Below, piece after piece: positions 33,812-42,056 of a stretch of DNA of 64,000 nucleotides. The notes under the pieces are model-generated. The model ran no database searches, was not told the origin of the DNA, and saw only the letters and a program-made list of their open reading frames with translations. The stretch is from Nemesobacter sp965204665. GTDB lineage: Bacteria > Desulfobacterota_D > UBA1144 > Nemesobacterales > Nemesobacteraceae. A program made the translations under genes and the position numbers. Location: positions 1,302,001 through 1,366,000 of the forward strand of contig OZ242002.1 of the NCBI GenBank assembly GCA_965204665.1, read 5' to 3'. Positions within the stretch are counted from its first letter, which is position 1. Each line of letters starts with the position of its first letter.

Positions 33812-35398
33812 TTACCGGAAGAGGTCGACGATTTTTGAAAACTGCATAAGTATATCCCCCCGCATTTTCAGAACATCGTTGTAAAGCGCCGCCGCCATAA
33901 GAACTATCAAAAATGAAAAGCCTACCCGTTGCGTTATCTCCAAGGTTTTAAAACTGAGGGATTTCCCCCTTAACTTCTCAATCGCTAGGTAAAGAATATG
34001 TCCTCCGTCGAGCATTGGTATCGGGAGAAGATTTATAAGCGCTAGATTTACGCTTATAAGAGAAGTGAACTGTAGAAGATTCGATATGCCCCCCTGGGCC
34101 GCAGACCCCGAAATCTTGGCTATGAGAAGCGGTCCCGCAACAGTCTTTCCCGCGGTCGCAAGCGCTATTTTCCCGGTCAGAAGTTTAAAGAGAAAACCGA
34201 AGAAAAGAACGGTTATCTCGACTGTCATGCGCGCGGCCTCTAAAACCCCTTTTACTACCGCTTCGAAAAATCCGTACTTCTTCACCGTGTAATCTCCATG
34301 TGGAGTAATGCCGATTACATAGCGGTCGAGCGTTTCATCCATTCGGGGCGTCACCCGGAAACTCACTTCGCTCTTCTCCCGTTCGACTGTGAAGTCAAGC
34401 GGCGCGCCGCCGCTTCCGGATATCATTTCCGACATCCTGTTCCAATCACTTACAACCGTTCCGTTCACGGATTTTATCGTATCTCCGGAACGTATGCCCG
34501 CAGCATACGCCGGCATTGCCGCATCCACCTGATCCACTGTGGTTCCCATGGGCATTGAAAGTCCTGTTTTCACTCTGCCGTCAGGACCCGCTTCTGCGAA
34601 CAGAGAAAGAGTTTTTACTTCTCCACCTCTTTCCACATCGATTTTCAGCAATGAATCGGGGTTTGTATGAACGGCGATATTCAAGTCCCGCCAAGTTTCG
34701 ACTTCTTTTCCGTTTACCCTCAATATCGTATCGCCCGGGACAAATCCCGACTTCTCGGCTGGAGAGTCTTTCTGCACATGGGTGACGTACGGTGTTTTTT
34801 CCGAGTTGTCGGAGACGTTTATTCCGAGCATAAACGCAATCGGCATCAGGATAAACACGATTGCGAAATTCATCGCCGGTCCCGCGACGACCACCATAAA
34901 TCTCTGCATGACGGATTTGGCGGAAAAACCTCTTTTGTATTCCTTTTCGTGATAAACTTCCACATCTTCGAAAGAGGAAACATCCACGGTCAGTTCCAGC
35001 ATTTTCCCGTCTCTCTCCACCTCTATTTCCTTTTTCGTTTCCGGCTCGGACTTCATATCGGAGAGGAGTTTTTTCCAGTTCGGGTATTTTTCGAGTTCGT
35101 ATCCGCTTATCCCCGTTATTCTGTCCCCCGATACAAGAGGTGACCCCGGAATAGAGACGTTTTCAACGATTATGTTTCTCTCCGTGCCCTCTCCGTACAT
35201 CTTTACGTATCCGCCGAGAGGAAAGAGTGAAATCATGTACTCGGTTTCACCTCTGGTGAAGGAAAATATTCTGGGTCCGAATCCCAGGGAAAACTTTTCG
35301 ACTCTTATGTTGTTTCTTTTCGCGAGCGCGAAGTGTCCAAGCTCGTGAAAGAAAACCAAGATTCCTATTACGAAGATGAAAGCGAGAATTGAAGTCAT
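33812..35398 (-). CDS. rseP: RIP (site-2) zinc metalloprotease RseP, with an extra PDZ domain
   Basis: 528 residues, compared with about 450 in E. coli and 350-370 in many others. TM1 carries the zinc site FFHELGHF near residue 17; the last membrane segments hold NLLPIPMLDGGHIL. After the GGYVKMYGE re-entrant loop an extra ~80-residue PDZ-like region (residues ~75-155, SIPGSPLVSGDRITGISGYE) precedes FMVVVAGPAMNFA (TM2). Two further PDZ domains follow (DSPAEKSGFVPGDTILRVNG; PAYAAGIRSGDTIKSVNG). RseP cleaves transmembrane substrates such as anti-sigma factors inside the membrane. Follows dxr after 6 bases. Confidence 0.93.
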   Translation of the reverse strand: MTSILAFIFVIGILVFFHELGHFALAKRNNIRVEKFSLGFGPRIFSFTRGETEYMISLFPLGGYVKMYGEGTERNIIVENVSIPGSPLVSGDRITGISGYELEKYPNWKKLLSDMKSEPETKKEIEVERDGKMLELTVDVSSFEDVEVYHEKEYKRGFSAKSVMQRFMVVVAGPAMNFAIVFILMPIAFMLGINVSDNSEKTPYVTHVQKDSPAEKSGFVPGDTILRVNGKEVETWRDLNIAVHTNPDSLLKIDVERGGEVKTLSLFAEAGPDGRVKTGLSMPMGTTVDQVDAAMPAYAAGIRSGDTIKSVNGTVVSDWNRMSEMISGSGGAPLDFTVEREKSEVSFRVTPRMDETLDRYVIGITPHGDYTVKKYGFFEAVVKGVLEAARMTVEITVLFFGFLFKLLTGKIALATAGKTVAGPLLIAKISGSAAQGGISNLLQFTSLISVNLALINLLPIPMLDGGHILYLAIEKLRGKSLSFKTLEITQRVGFSFLIVLMAAALYNDVLKMRGDILMQFSKIVDLFR

Positions 35399-35404
35399 TG
35401 AGAT

Positions 35405-36565
35405 TTACGAGGAAGGCAGACTGCCGGCGAGTGAAACGGCAACGCTCCTAGACCACCTGTCAGCCTCTAATATATTGTCAAGACATTTCGAGTCAAGTTT
35501 TTCGTGACGGTCAAGAGTCTCTTTCACGATCGGGATTATATCCGTAAATCTTATCTCTCCGCCCAGAAATGCCCCGACCGCCACTTCATTTGCGGCATTC
35601 AGAACCGCGGGGTAGGTGCCTCCCATCTCAAGACACCTGATTGCTATTGCCGGAGCCTCGAATTTCTTCGAGTCAAGTTCCTCAAAAGTGATTTCAGGCA
35701 GGTCCCGCGGGAAAGACGATTTTCCGGGAAGATCAAGCCTGCGGGGATAGGCCAGCGCCCAGGCTATGGGGATTTTCATATCAGCTTCGGAGAGGTGAGT
35801 TACAAATGAACCGTCAATATACTCAAGGATCGAGTGCACTACGCTTTGAGGATGTATCCAAACCGATATTTTTTCCGCGGGAATGTCGAAGAACCATCTC
35901 GCTTCGATGATTTCAAAACCCTTGTTCATAAGCGTTGCGGAGTCAATGGTTATTTTTTTTCCCATTTTCCATGTGGGGTGGCAAAGCGCATCGGCTACGG
36001 TAACTTTGTCGAGTTCGCTTTCGGGTGTTTTTCGGAAAGGCCCGCCAGAGCCCGTTATAATAACCTTTTCGAGAAACTCGCGGTTTTTTTCTTCAAGGGT
36101 CTGAAAGATAGCGCTGTGTTCGCTGTCGATAGGAAGTAGAGTGACGTTTCTTCTTCGTGCTTCGGACATCAAAATACTTCCCGCAACCACAAGAGATTCC
36201 TTATTGGCTATAGCCACATTCTTGCCGGCTCTTATCGCGGAAAGCGTCGGAATGAGTCCGGAAAAACCCACGATGGAAGATACCACAAGATCACAATCCG
36301 TTTCCGTTGCGACCGCGACGCTTCCCTGTTCTCCGTAACATATCCGGGTTTGCGGACCCGCGACGTTACTCAGGCGTTCCGAGTCCACTTTGGTCGCAAC
36401 TGATACTATCTTCGGTGAGAACTCGGTTATCTGTTCCGCCAGAAGATCAATGTTTTTTCCTGCGCAAAGTCCCGTGATTTCGAACCGTTGAGGGAATTTT
36501 CTTACTATTTCAAGCGTCTGAACTCCGATCAGCCCGGTTGACCCCAGTATGGATATTCTCTTCAA
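35405..36565 (-). CDS. dxr: 1-deoxy-D-xylulose 5-phosphate reductoisomerase
   Basis: About 386 residues from a TTG at 36565 that overlaps the uppS stop (TTGA). The frame is open 37 codons further into uppS, but the protein would then start far ahead of the usual LKRISILGSTGLIG. Second step of the MEP isoprenoid pathway. Motifs: NADPH site GSTGLIGVQTLE, ANKESLVVAG, metal site PIDSEHSAIFQTL, and ATLMNKGFEIIEARWFF. Coupled with uppS, which uses isoprenoids downstream. Confidence 0.95.
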   Translation of the reverse strand: MKRISILGSTGLIGVQTLEIVRKFPQRFEITGLCAGKNIDLLAEQITEFSPKIVSVATKVDSERLSNVAGPQTRICYGEQGSVAVATETDCDLVVSSIVGFSGLIPTLSAIRAGKNVAIANKESLVVAGSILMSEARRRNVTLLPIDSEHSAIFQTLEEKNREFLEKVIITGSGGPFRKTPESELDKVTVADALCHPTWKMGKKITIDSATLMNKGFEIIEARWFFDIPAEKISVWIHPQSVVHSILEYIDGSFVTHLSEADMKIPIAWALAYPRRLDLPGKSSFPRDLPEITFEELDSKKFEAPAIAIRCLEMGGTYPAVLNAANEVAVGAFLGGEIRFTDIIPIVKETLDRHEKLDSKCLDNILEADRWSRSVAVSLAGSLPSS

Positions 36566-37314
36566 CTCTTGAGTCCCCGAGATTGTATCTGTTCCCCCGT
36601 AAGTCCGAATCTTCTTTCCCTGTCGCGGTAATTTCCTATTGCTTTGCGCAGATGTCTTTTTCTGAAATTCGGCCAAGGTGTCCTGGTTACGTACATCTCA
36701 GAGTAGGCGAGTTGCCAAAGAAGAAAGTTGGAAAGCCTCATTTCTCCACCGGTTCTTATCAACAGGTCGGGCTCGGGAAGGCCGGAAGTATAGAGGTGCT
36801 GCTGGAAATCCTGTTCAGTCACCGGCTGTTTTCTGCCGGAACGGATTATGCGGTTCACGGCGGCCACTATTTCTTCTCTGCTTCCGTAACTCAGCGCGAG
36901 GGTAAGTGTCAACGAATTACAATGCTCCGTCATCTTCATCACGCTCTCAAGAAGATCGCCTATGTCCGAAGGCAGGTTCGAGAGGTTTCCGATAGCGTTT
37001 AGTCTTATATCCCGCGACAGCAGATTTTCAGCCTCGTTTTCAAGATAGTTTCTCAACAGGTCCATCAGAGAGAACACTTCATCTTCAGGTCTTTTCCAGT
37101 TCTGAGCTGAAAAAGCGTAGAGAGTCAGGTACTTTATGCCGATTTCAATCGCCTCGCTCACCACAGACCTCGTCGACTTCATTCCCTCTCTGTGGCCGTC
37201 TATTCTCTCCAAGTCTTTCTGTTGCGCCCATCTGCCGTTGCCGTCCATTATTATGACCACATGCCTGGGTACGGAAGTCCGGATGGAATCGTTGCGTTTT
37301 TCCTTCATAGTCAA
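36562..37314 (-). CDS. uppS: Isoprenyl transferase (undecaprenyl diphosphate synthase)
   Basis: 250 residues. Extends farnesyl diphosphate with isopentenyl units to the C55 lipid carrier for peptidoglycan. The catalytic aspartate is in VVIIMDGNGRWAQQ; GHREGMKSTRSV, FSAQNWKRPEDEV and LIRTGGEMRLSNFLLWQ are family blocks. Precedes dxr with a stop-start overlap. In many bacteria cdsA lies between uppS and dxr; it is absent here. Confidence 0.95.
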   Translation of the reverse strand: MTMKEKRNDSIRTSVPRHVVIIMDGNGRWAQQKDLERIDGHREGMKSTRSVVSEAIEIGIKYLTLYAFSAQNWKRPEDEVFSLMDLLRNYLENEAENLLSRDIRLNAIGNLSNLPSDIGDLLESVMKMTEHCNSLTLTLALSYGSREEIVAAVNRIIRSGRKQPVTEQDFQQHLYTSGLPEPDLLIRTGGEMRLSNFLLWQLAYSEMYVTRTPWPNFRKRHLRKAIGNYRDRERRFGLTGEQIQSRGLKS

Positions 37315-37350
37315 GGTAGTGCGGTTATAAGTCCGGAGGACTGTAGTCTC

Positions 37351-37569
37351 TCAGTTTCCGTTCCTGTAGAGATAGGAAACGGGATAGACTACTATTGCGA
37401 CCGTCATTACTACCGCCGCGGCGACGATTATAGCGATCGGGTATATGAAGAGCGCACCTGTGTAGAGAAGCGCTCTTTTGATCGGCAACCATTCCTTGGA
37501 AACCTCCGGCAGGTCGAGAACGCAACTTTTAAGAAATCCTGATAATATTCCCGTTATTAGTACAGACAT
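37351..37569 (-). CDS. Small membrane protein of unknown function
   Basis: 72 residues. One or two hydrophobic helices: ILSGFLKSCVLDL is weak and ALFIYPIAIIVAAAVVMTVAIV is strong. It lies 36 bases upstream of uppS on the same strand and may be part of that transcript. No family recognised. Confidence 0.55.
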   Translation of the reverse strand: MSVLITGILSGFLKSCVLDLPEVSKEWLPIKRALLYTGALFIYPIAIIVAAAVVMTVAIVVYPVSYLYRNGN

Positions 37570-37747
37570 ATCGTTGAACCGGTCCTGCTACAATCTATCC
37601 TATTTTCCTTTTTTCATCAAGGAGACAGAAAATCTTAACGGGAATACTTCCCCGCAAACTGCTTCGGGATAACAACTCCACTGGGCAAGTTATTTGAGAA
37701 AGAGGTTTGAAGTGATGTGGAAATTGAATAGAACGATTTAAAGAATT

Positions 37748-37790
37748 ATTTCGCACAAATCGAAGATGGCGTTTTCAATTTGTGCGAAAT
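37748..37790 (+). repeat. 13-base perfect inverted repeat (candidate operator)
   Basis: ATTTCGCACAAAT (37748-37760) and ATTTGTGCGAAAT (37778-37790) with a 17-base loop, ending 11 bases before the ATG of the ATPase gene. Likely an operator or hairpin controlling that gene. Confidence 0.7.
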
Positions 37791-37801
37791 GTGTTAAATT
37801 C

Positions 37802-38986
37802 ATGATTATGATTGAACGTGAGATCGCGCCGCGCCTAGTCGAACTTTTTAACCAGTACCCGTTTGTGACTGTGACAGGACCGCGTCAGTCCGGCAAAACC
37901 ACTCTTTGCCGAGAGACCTTTCCCCATCTTCGATATGTGAATCTGGAACTTCCCGATCAAAGGGAGTTCGCTCGCACCGACCCCAATCGATTTCTTTCAG
38001 AACTTGAAGAAGGTGCGATTCTTGATGAAATTCAGCGTGTACCTGAACTGCTGTCCTATCTTCAAGTTCTGGCCGATGAGAAAAAATGCAACAGTCTTTT
38101 TGTTCTTACCGGCAGTGAGAACTTTCAACTTTCTCAGGCTATCACACAGTCTTTGGCGGGGCGGACAGCTTTGCTCCACCTGCTGCCTTTTTCTCTCGCA
38201 GAACGTGCGGAAACGGGAGCCGGCGATTCTTTAGACGACATTCTCTACTCCGGATTTTATCCTCGTATTTATGACCAGAGAATTGAACCCCGGCAGGTTC
38301 TGGGTGATTACTTTGAAACCTATGTTGAGCGGGATGTGCGTCGTCTTGGTGAAATTCGCAATCTGTCGAATTTCCAACGTTTTGCACGTCTATGCGCAGG
38401 GCGAGTCGGACAACTTGTCAACCTCAGTTCTTTGGGCTCGGACGCCGGAATATCCCACGCCACGGCGAGGAACTGGGTCACCTTGCTGGAAGCAGGTTAT
38501 ATAGTTTTTCAGTTGCCGCCCTTTCATGCCAATATTCGAAAGCGTCTGGTCAGGTCTCCGAAGATATACTTTTACGATGTAGGGCTTGTTTGCTATCTCC
38601 TTGGTATTGAGCGAGCAGAACAAGTTGTTACTCACCCTTTGCGGGGCGCGTTGTTCGAGAACCTAGTTCTGGCCGAGGTCCTCAAATATCGTTTCAATCG
38701 CGGTGGCAGGTTTAATCTGTCTTTTTTTAGAGATAGTCGAGGTCTTGAATGTGACCTGTTTTTTGAAACCGGTCATGGAATAGGCGCAATTGAAGTCAAA
38801 TCCGGCCAGACGATTGCGGGAGATTACTTCAACTCGCTTAATCGTGTTGCAGAACTCGTTCCGGAGATTTTCTCCAAGACCGTTGTTTACGGCGGGTCTT
38901 TTCGTCAATCCCGCAGCGCCGGGGATATAGTCGGGTTTCATGATTTATCCGAATTACTGAAAAGTTTTGAGGCAAATCAGAAATAG
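37802..38986 (+). CDS. AAA_14/DUF4143 family ATP-binding protein
   Basis: 394 residues from the ATG at 37802 (MIMIEREIAPRLVELF). The AAA_14 domain shows Walker A TGPRQSGKTTLCRE and Walker B AILDEIQRVPELLSYLQ; TGSENFQLSQAITQSLAGR and LLPFSLAE follow. The C-terminal DUF4143 region (GLVCYLLGI, ENLVLAEVLK, FFRDSRGLECDLF, IEVKSGQT) has the layout of a degenerate PD-(D/E)XK nuclease fold. Family role is uncertain; these genes are mobile and scattered, often alone with an upstream palindrome as here. Neighbours are unrelated core genes. Confidence 0.9.
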   Translation: MIMIEREIAPRLVELFNQYPFVTVTGPRQSGKTTLCRETFPHLRYVNLELPDQREFARTDPNRFLSELEEGAILDEIQRVPELLSYLQVLADEKKCNSLFVLTGSENFQLSQAITQSLAGRTALLHLLPFSLAERAETGAGDSLDDILYSGFYPRIYDQRIEPRQVLGDYFETYVERDVRRLGEIRNLSNFQRFARLCAGRVGQLVNLSSLGSDAGISHATARNWVTLLEAGYIVFQLPPFHANIRKRLVRSPKIYFYDVGLVCYLLGIERAEQVVTHPLRGALFENLVLAEVLKYRFNRGGRFNLSFFRDSRGLECDLFFETGHGIGAIEVKSGQTIAGDYFNSLNRVAELVPEIFSKTVVYGGSFRQSRSAGDIVGFHDLSELLKSFEANQK

Positions 38987-39436
38987 TCCTGTGGCATTCA
39001 TTTGGTTTGCAGGTATTGGATTTACTGCCACCCTGTTATTAAAACGAAAGTCGACTCGTACGGTTTTACTCCTCCTAGTCAAGTTGGATACTGCCGTCAA
39101 TGGATTCAATTTCGACTTCTTTATGGCGCCCCGACCGAGTCAGGTCGGATAAAGCGGTCTTTAATGTCTACTGTTTGAGGCCATAAAGAACCGATTACCG
39201 GATAAATTATGGGCTTTTGGAGTAACAGTTCCTTCGCTGTTGTCGCACTGAATTCCCTGCCTGAATTACGGTTTAATGGCGATGGGAAAACCCTGTCCGT
39301 CTCCAGTGCGACACACTGAAGCAGTTGGTCTGATTTTCCCGGTCCTCCCGGCCTCGTACCCGCATCCGGTTTCGCAGGTCTCCTGCATTATCCTGAAGAG
39401 ATTTCTTTCAGGTAAAATATTCATTTCTGAACCACT
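38987..39436. other. Intergenic stretch with nested palindromes
   Basis: 450 bases without a convincing gene. Perfect inverted repeat TTCTTTATGGC (39117-39127)/GCCATAAAGAA (39180-39190), enclosing the smaller hairpin CCGACC-GAGTCA-GGTCGG (39132-39149). Could be a mobile-element end or a structured RNA; no name given. Confidence 0.45.
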
Positions 39437-40555
39437 ATGAAGAAATTGTCCTTAATATGCTTATTTCTGGTGTTCATGCTTTTTCCGGGTGCGCTTTCCG
39501 CAAAGGATGACACGTACAGAGAACTTTCCGATTTTGCGAAGGCGCTCAGCATTATAGAGGAGAACTATGTAGAAGATATTCTCTCTGAGCAACTCGTCAG
39601 AAGCGCCATAAAGGGAATGTTTAATTCTCTTGACCCTTATTCCGCATACCTGTCCTCCGACAGACTCAGAGACCTTGAGATAGGGACCATGGGGGAATTT
39701 GAGGGAATAGGGGTTGAGATTACAGTTAAGGACGGGATGCTGACCGTCATATCTCCTATAGAGGGAAGTCCGGCGGAAAGAGCGGGAATAAAATCCGGCG
39801 ATGTGATCGTTTCCATAGACGGGAGTGAAACCGCGAAAACCAGCATAGCCGACGCCATGGAGCGGGTAAGGGGAAGGAGCGGAACCAAGGTGGATATACT
39901 GGTCAGGAGAAAAGGGGAGGCAGAGGAACTCGGTTTTTCAATCACAAGGCAGGTTGTGAAGATCAGCAGCGTTGTGTCGAAGCTTGTGGAAAAAGACATG
40001 GGATATGTAAAACTTTCGCAGTTTCATGCCAACTCGGCCGAGGAATTCCTGAATTCCTACAGAGAACTTGAAAAAGAAAACGGGGCGGAACTCACGGGAC
40101 TGATTCTTGATCTCAGAAACAATCCCGGAGGGCTGCTGGAGCAGGCGCTTCTGCTTTGCGATATGTTCATTGACAGCGGAACCATTCTCAATGTACGGGG
40201 CAAGTCCCCTAACACCTCGAAGGAGCATTTCGCGAGGGAGGAAACGGAAGTATCATCTCATCCGGTGGTTGTTATGGTAAACGGCGGCAGCGCCAGCGCC
40301 GCGGAGATTCTGGCCGGCGCGCTCAAAGAAAACGGAAGAGCCAAAATAGTAGGTACCAGGACTTTCGGCAAAGGGTCTCTTCAGCGGGTAATGGAACTTT
40401 CCCCGGATACGGGAATCAAAATAACGACGGCGAAACTATACACTCCGAAGGGGAAACTGATAGACGGAAACGGTATAGAGCCCGACATTGAAGTTGAAGA
40501 CGGTTCCGAGGATGCACAACTTGCAAAAGCCGTTGAGACGATAAAGAGCATGTAG
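39437..40555 (+). CDS. ctpA: C-terminal processing peptidase (S41 family)
   Basis: 372 residues. Signal peptide MKKLSLICLFLVFMLFPGALSA, so exported to the periplasm. N-terminal helical region, then a PDZ domain (GIGVEITVKDGMLTVISPIE to VRRKGEAEE, residues ~85-170), then the catalytic core with serine in VNGGSASAAEILAGAL and lysine in FGKGSLQRV. Cuts C termini of proteins, in many diderms trimming lipoproteins or murein hydrolases. Precedes the deacetylase gene after 10 bases; both act in the periplasm. Confidence 0.95.
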   Translation: MKKLSLICLFLVFMLFPGALSAKDDTYRELSDFAKALSIIEENYVEDILSEQLVRSAIKGMFNSLDPYSAYLSSDRLRDLEIGTMGEFEGIGVEITVKDGMLTVISPIEGSPAERAGIKSGDVIVSIDGSETAKTSIADAMERVRGRSGTKVDILVRRKGEAEELGFSITRQVVKISSVVSKLVEKDMGYVKLSQFHANSAEEFLNSYRELEKENGAELTGLILDLRNNPGGLLEQALLLCDMFIDSGTILNVRGKSPNTSKEHFAREETEVSSHPVVVMVNGGSASAAEILAGALKENGRAKIVGTRTFGKGSLQRVMELSPDTGIKITTAKLYTPKGKLIDGNGIEPDIEVEDGSEDAQLAKAVETIKSM

Positions 40556-40565
40556 GGGAAAATAA

Positions 40566-41459
40566 ATGCCCAGGAAAAAACAGACGAAAAAGAGTTCTTC
40601 TTCAGCAGGAAAAACATCGGGAGCAAGGAAGCCCGCCGGACTTTCCCACGCGGTTTTTGTACTGCTTTTCTTTCTCGCTTTTTCCATTTTCGGTCTGCGT
40701 CATATCGAAAGATTTCTTGGCGGATGGCCTCCTAGTCAGCCGGAAAAACCCGTTACTGCAGAAAAGCGGGAAACAATTTCCGCCCGTCCCAAGGTTGTGC
40801 TCATAATAGACGATCTGGGTTTTAATAAGGAATATGTGGACAGGCTCCTTCGGATCGGTCAACCGATCAATATGTCCGTACTTCCGCATCTTCCTTACTC
40901 CAAGTACTCCGCGGAAGCATCCCACCGCAAGGGTATGGATGTTCTTCTGCATCTTCCCATGGAACCCAAGGTATCCACCGGTTATACAGCGGACGACTCG
41001 GGAGAGGGTGTGCTGCTTCTTGGACGCTCCCTGGATCAGATAAGACAGGATGTCGAGAGAAATATTCTGGCGGTTCCCAACATAGCAGGGGTTAACAACC
41101 ACATGGGTTCGAAGTTCATGGAAAATGAACAGCCCATGAAAGTGGTGATGGCGGAACTGAGAAACCGGGGACTTTATTTCGTTGACAGCCTTACCACGAA
41201 GGATTCTCTAGGTCGCGAGGTCGCGACGAAATTAGGAGTAAGGGTGCTTGTAAGAGATGTTTTTATTGACCGGAGCCCGAGCGATGTCAAGTACACTAAA
41301 CAACAACTTGATAAACTGGTGGAGATTGCGGAGAAAAAAGGGCTTGCCGTCGGTATAGGACACCCGTACCCGAAGACCATAGACGCTTTGGAGCGATATG
41401 CCCCGAAGATTGCCAAACAGGTGGATTTTGTGAAAATATCTTCAGGCGCTTTTGATTGA
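40566..41459 (+). CDS. Divergent polysaccharide deacetylase (YibQ-type)
   Basis: 297 residues. Basic N terminus and one membrane helix (HAVFVLLFFLAFSIF, residues ~28-43) anchor it in the inner membrane, with the rest periplasmic. The catalytic domain (PF04748) has VLIIDDLGFNKEYVDRLL, MSVLPHLPYSK and GHPYPKTIDAL. The canonical NodB zinc set (D, H, H) is only partly visible, typical for the 'divergent' family. Likely co-transcribed with ctpA; possible role in envelope polysaccharide or peptidoglycan trimming. Confidence 0.88.
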   Translation: MPRKKQTKKSSSSAGKTSGARKPAGLSHAVFVLLFFLAFSIFGLRHIERFLGGWPPSQPEKPVTAEKRETISARPKVVLIIDDLGFNKEYVDRLLRIGQPINMSVLPHLPYSKYSAEASHRKGMDVLLHLPMEPKVSTGYTADDSGEGVLLLGRSLDQIRQDVERNILAVPNIAGVNNHMGSKFMENEQPMKVVMAELRNRGLYFVDSLTTKDSLGREVATKLGVRVLVRDVFIDRSPSDVKYTKQQLDKLVEIAEKKGLAVGIGHPYPKTIDALERYAPKIAKQVDFVKISSGAFD

Positions 41460-41483
41460 AGTTCACAGGACTTCAATCAAAAG
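41449..41483 (+). terminator. Strong hairpin at the end of the deacetylase gene
   Basis: CTTTTGATTGAAGT and ACTTCAATCAAAAG are perfect 14-base arms with a 7-base loop, spanning the stop codon. No long T run follows, so it may be a stabilising 3' end or an insertion point rather than a true terminator. Confidence 0.5.
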
Positions 41484-42056
41484 ACAATATGCGGAGTATG
41501 TCGAGCACTGCCTTGATGGTCGCTTAAATATCCTGCGCGGAGGACAAGGATCTGCACTTCCGTGCATTTCCCTGCTGCGGGTTCGGAACTACCAGACGCG
41601 CGGGACTGAAGTGACGACACCCTCGGCGACATCAGAGATCATCTTTTTGATTGCGGGTTCGGGATGGGCGTGAAAGAAATAACGGCGGGGAAAAACAAAC
41701 AACTCATGATCAGCGCCGCAGGCGTCACGGAGGAACTGAAGAACTTGCCTATGGAAATTGCTGCCTGCTTGCTCCGCATATTCCAGCTTCGAATCGGTAA
41801 TGTGGATAAGTTGAAGATGTCACCGAGCAGACTACATTGCCTAGTGCGGATTATGTATGAGGCTTACCGGGAGAGCACCGGTCAGAACCCGCTGTACAGA
41901 CAGTCCGGGAAAAATAGGCGTTGGTGCCCGGCGCTGCTGACCCGTAAGGAAAGCCCGAACTTGGTTAATCTCAACATCCGAAAGACTTTCCTGCTACATC
42001 AAGATACCTTGTCGGGTTTCGCAGAACGCATTTTCAAGATTCACCGGAACGGGTAG
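41484..42056 (+). other. Stretch with an unidentified 130-codon frame
   Basis: A plus-strand frame from ATG 41664 to stop 42054-42056 (MGVKEITAGKNKQLMISAAG...) touches the ATG of the ImmA/IrrE gene. I recognise no family; composition and the upstream ~180 bases without a gene suggest either a small accessory gene or the end of a decayed one. Confidence that it is translated is low. Confidence 0.3.
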
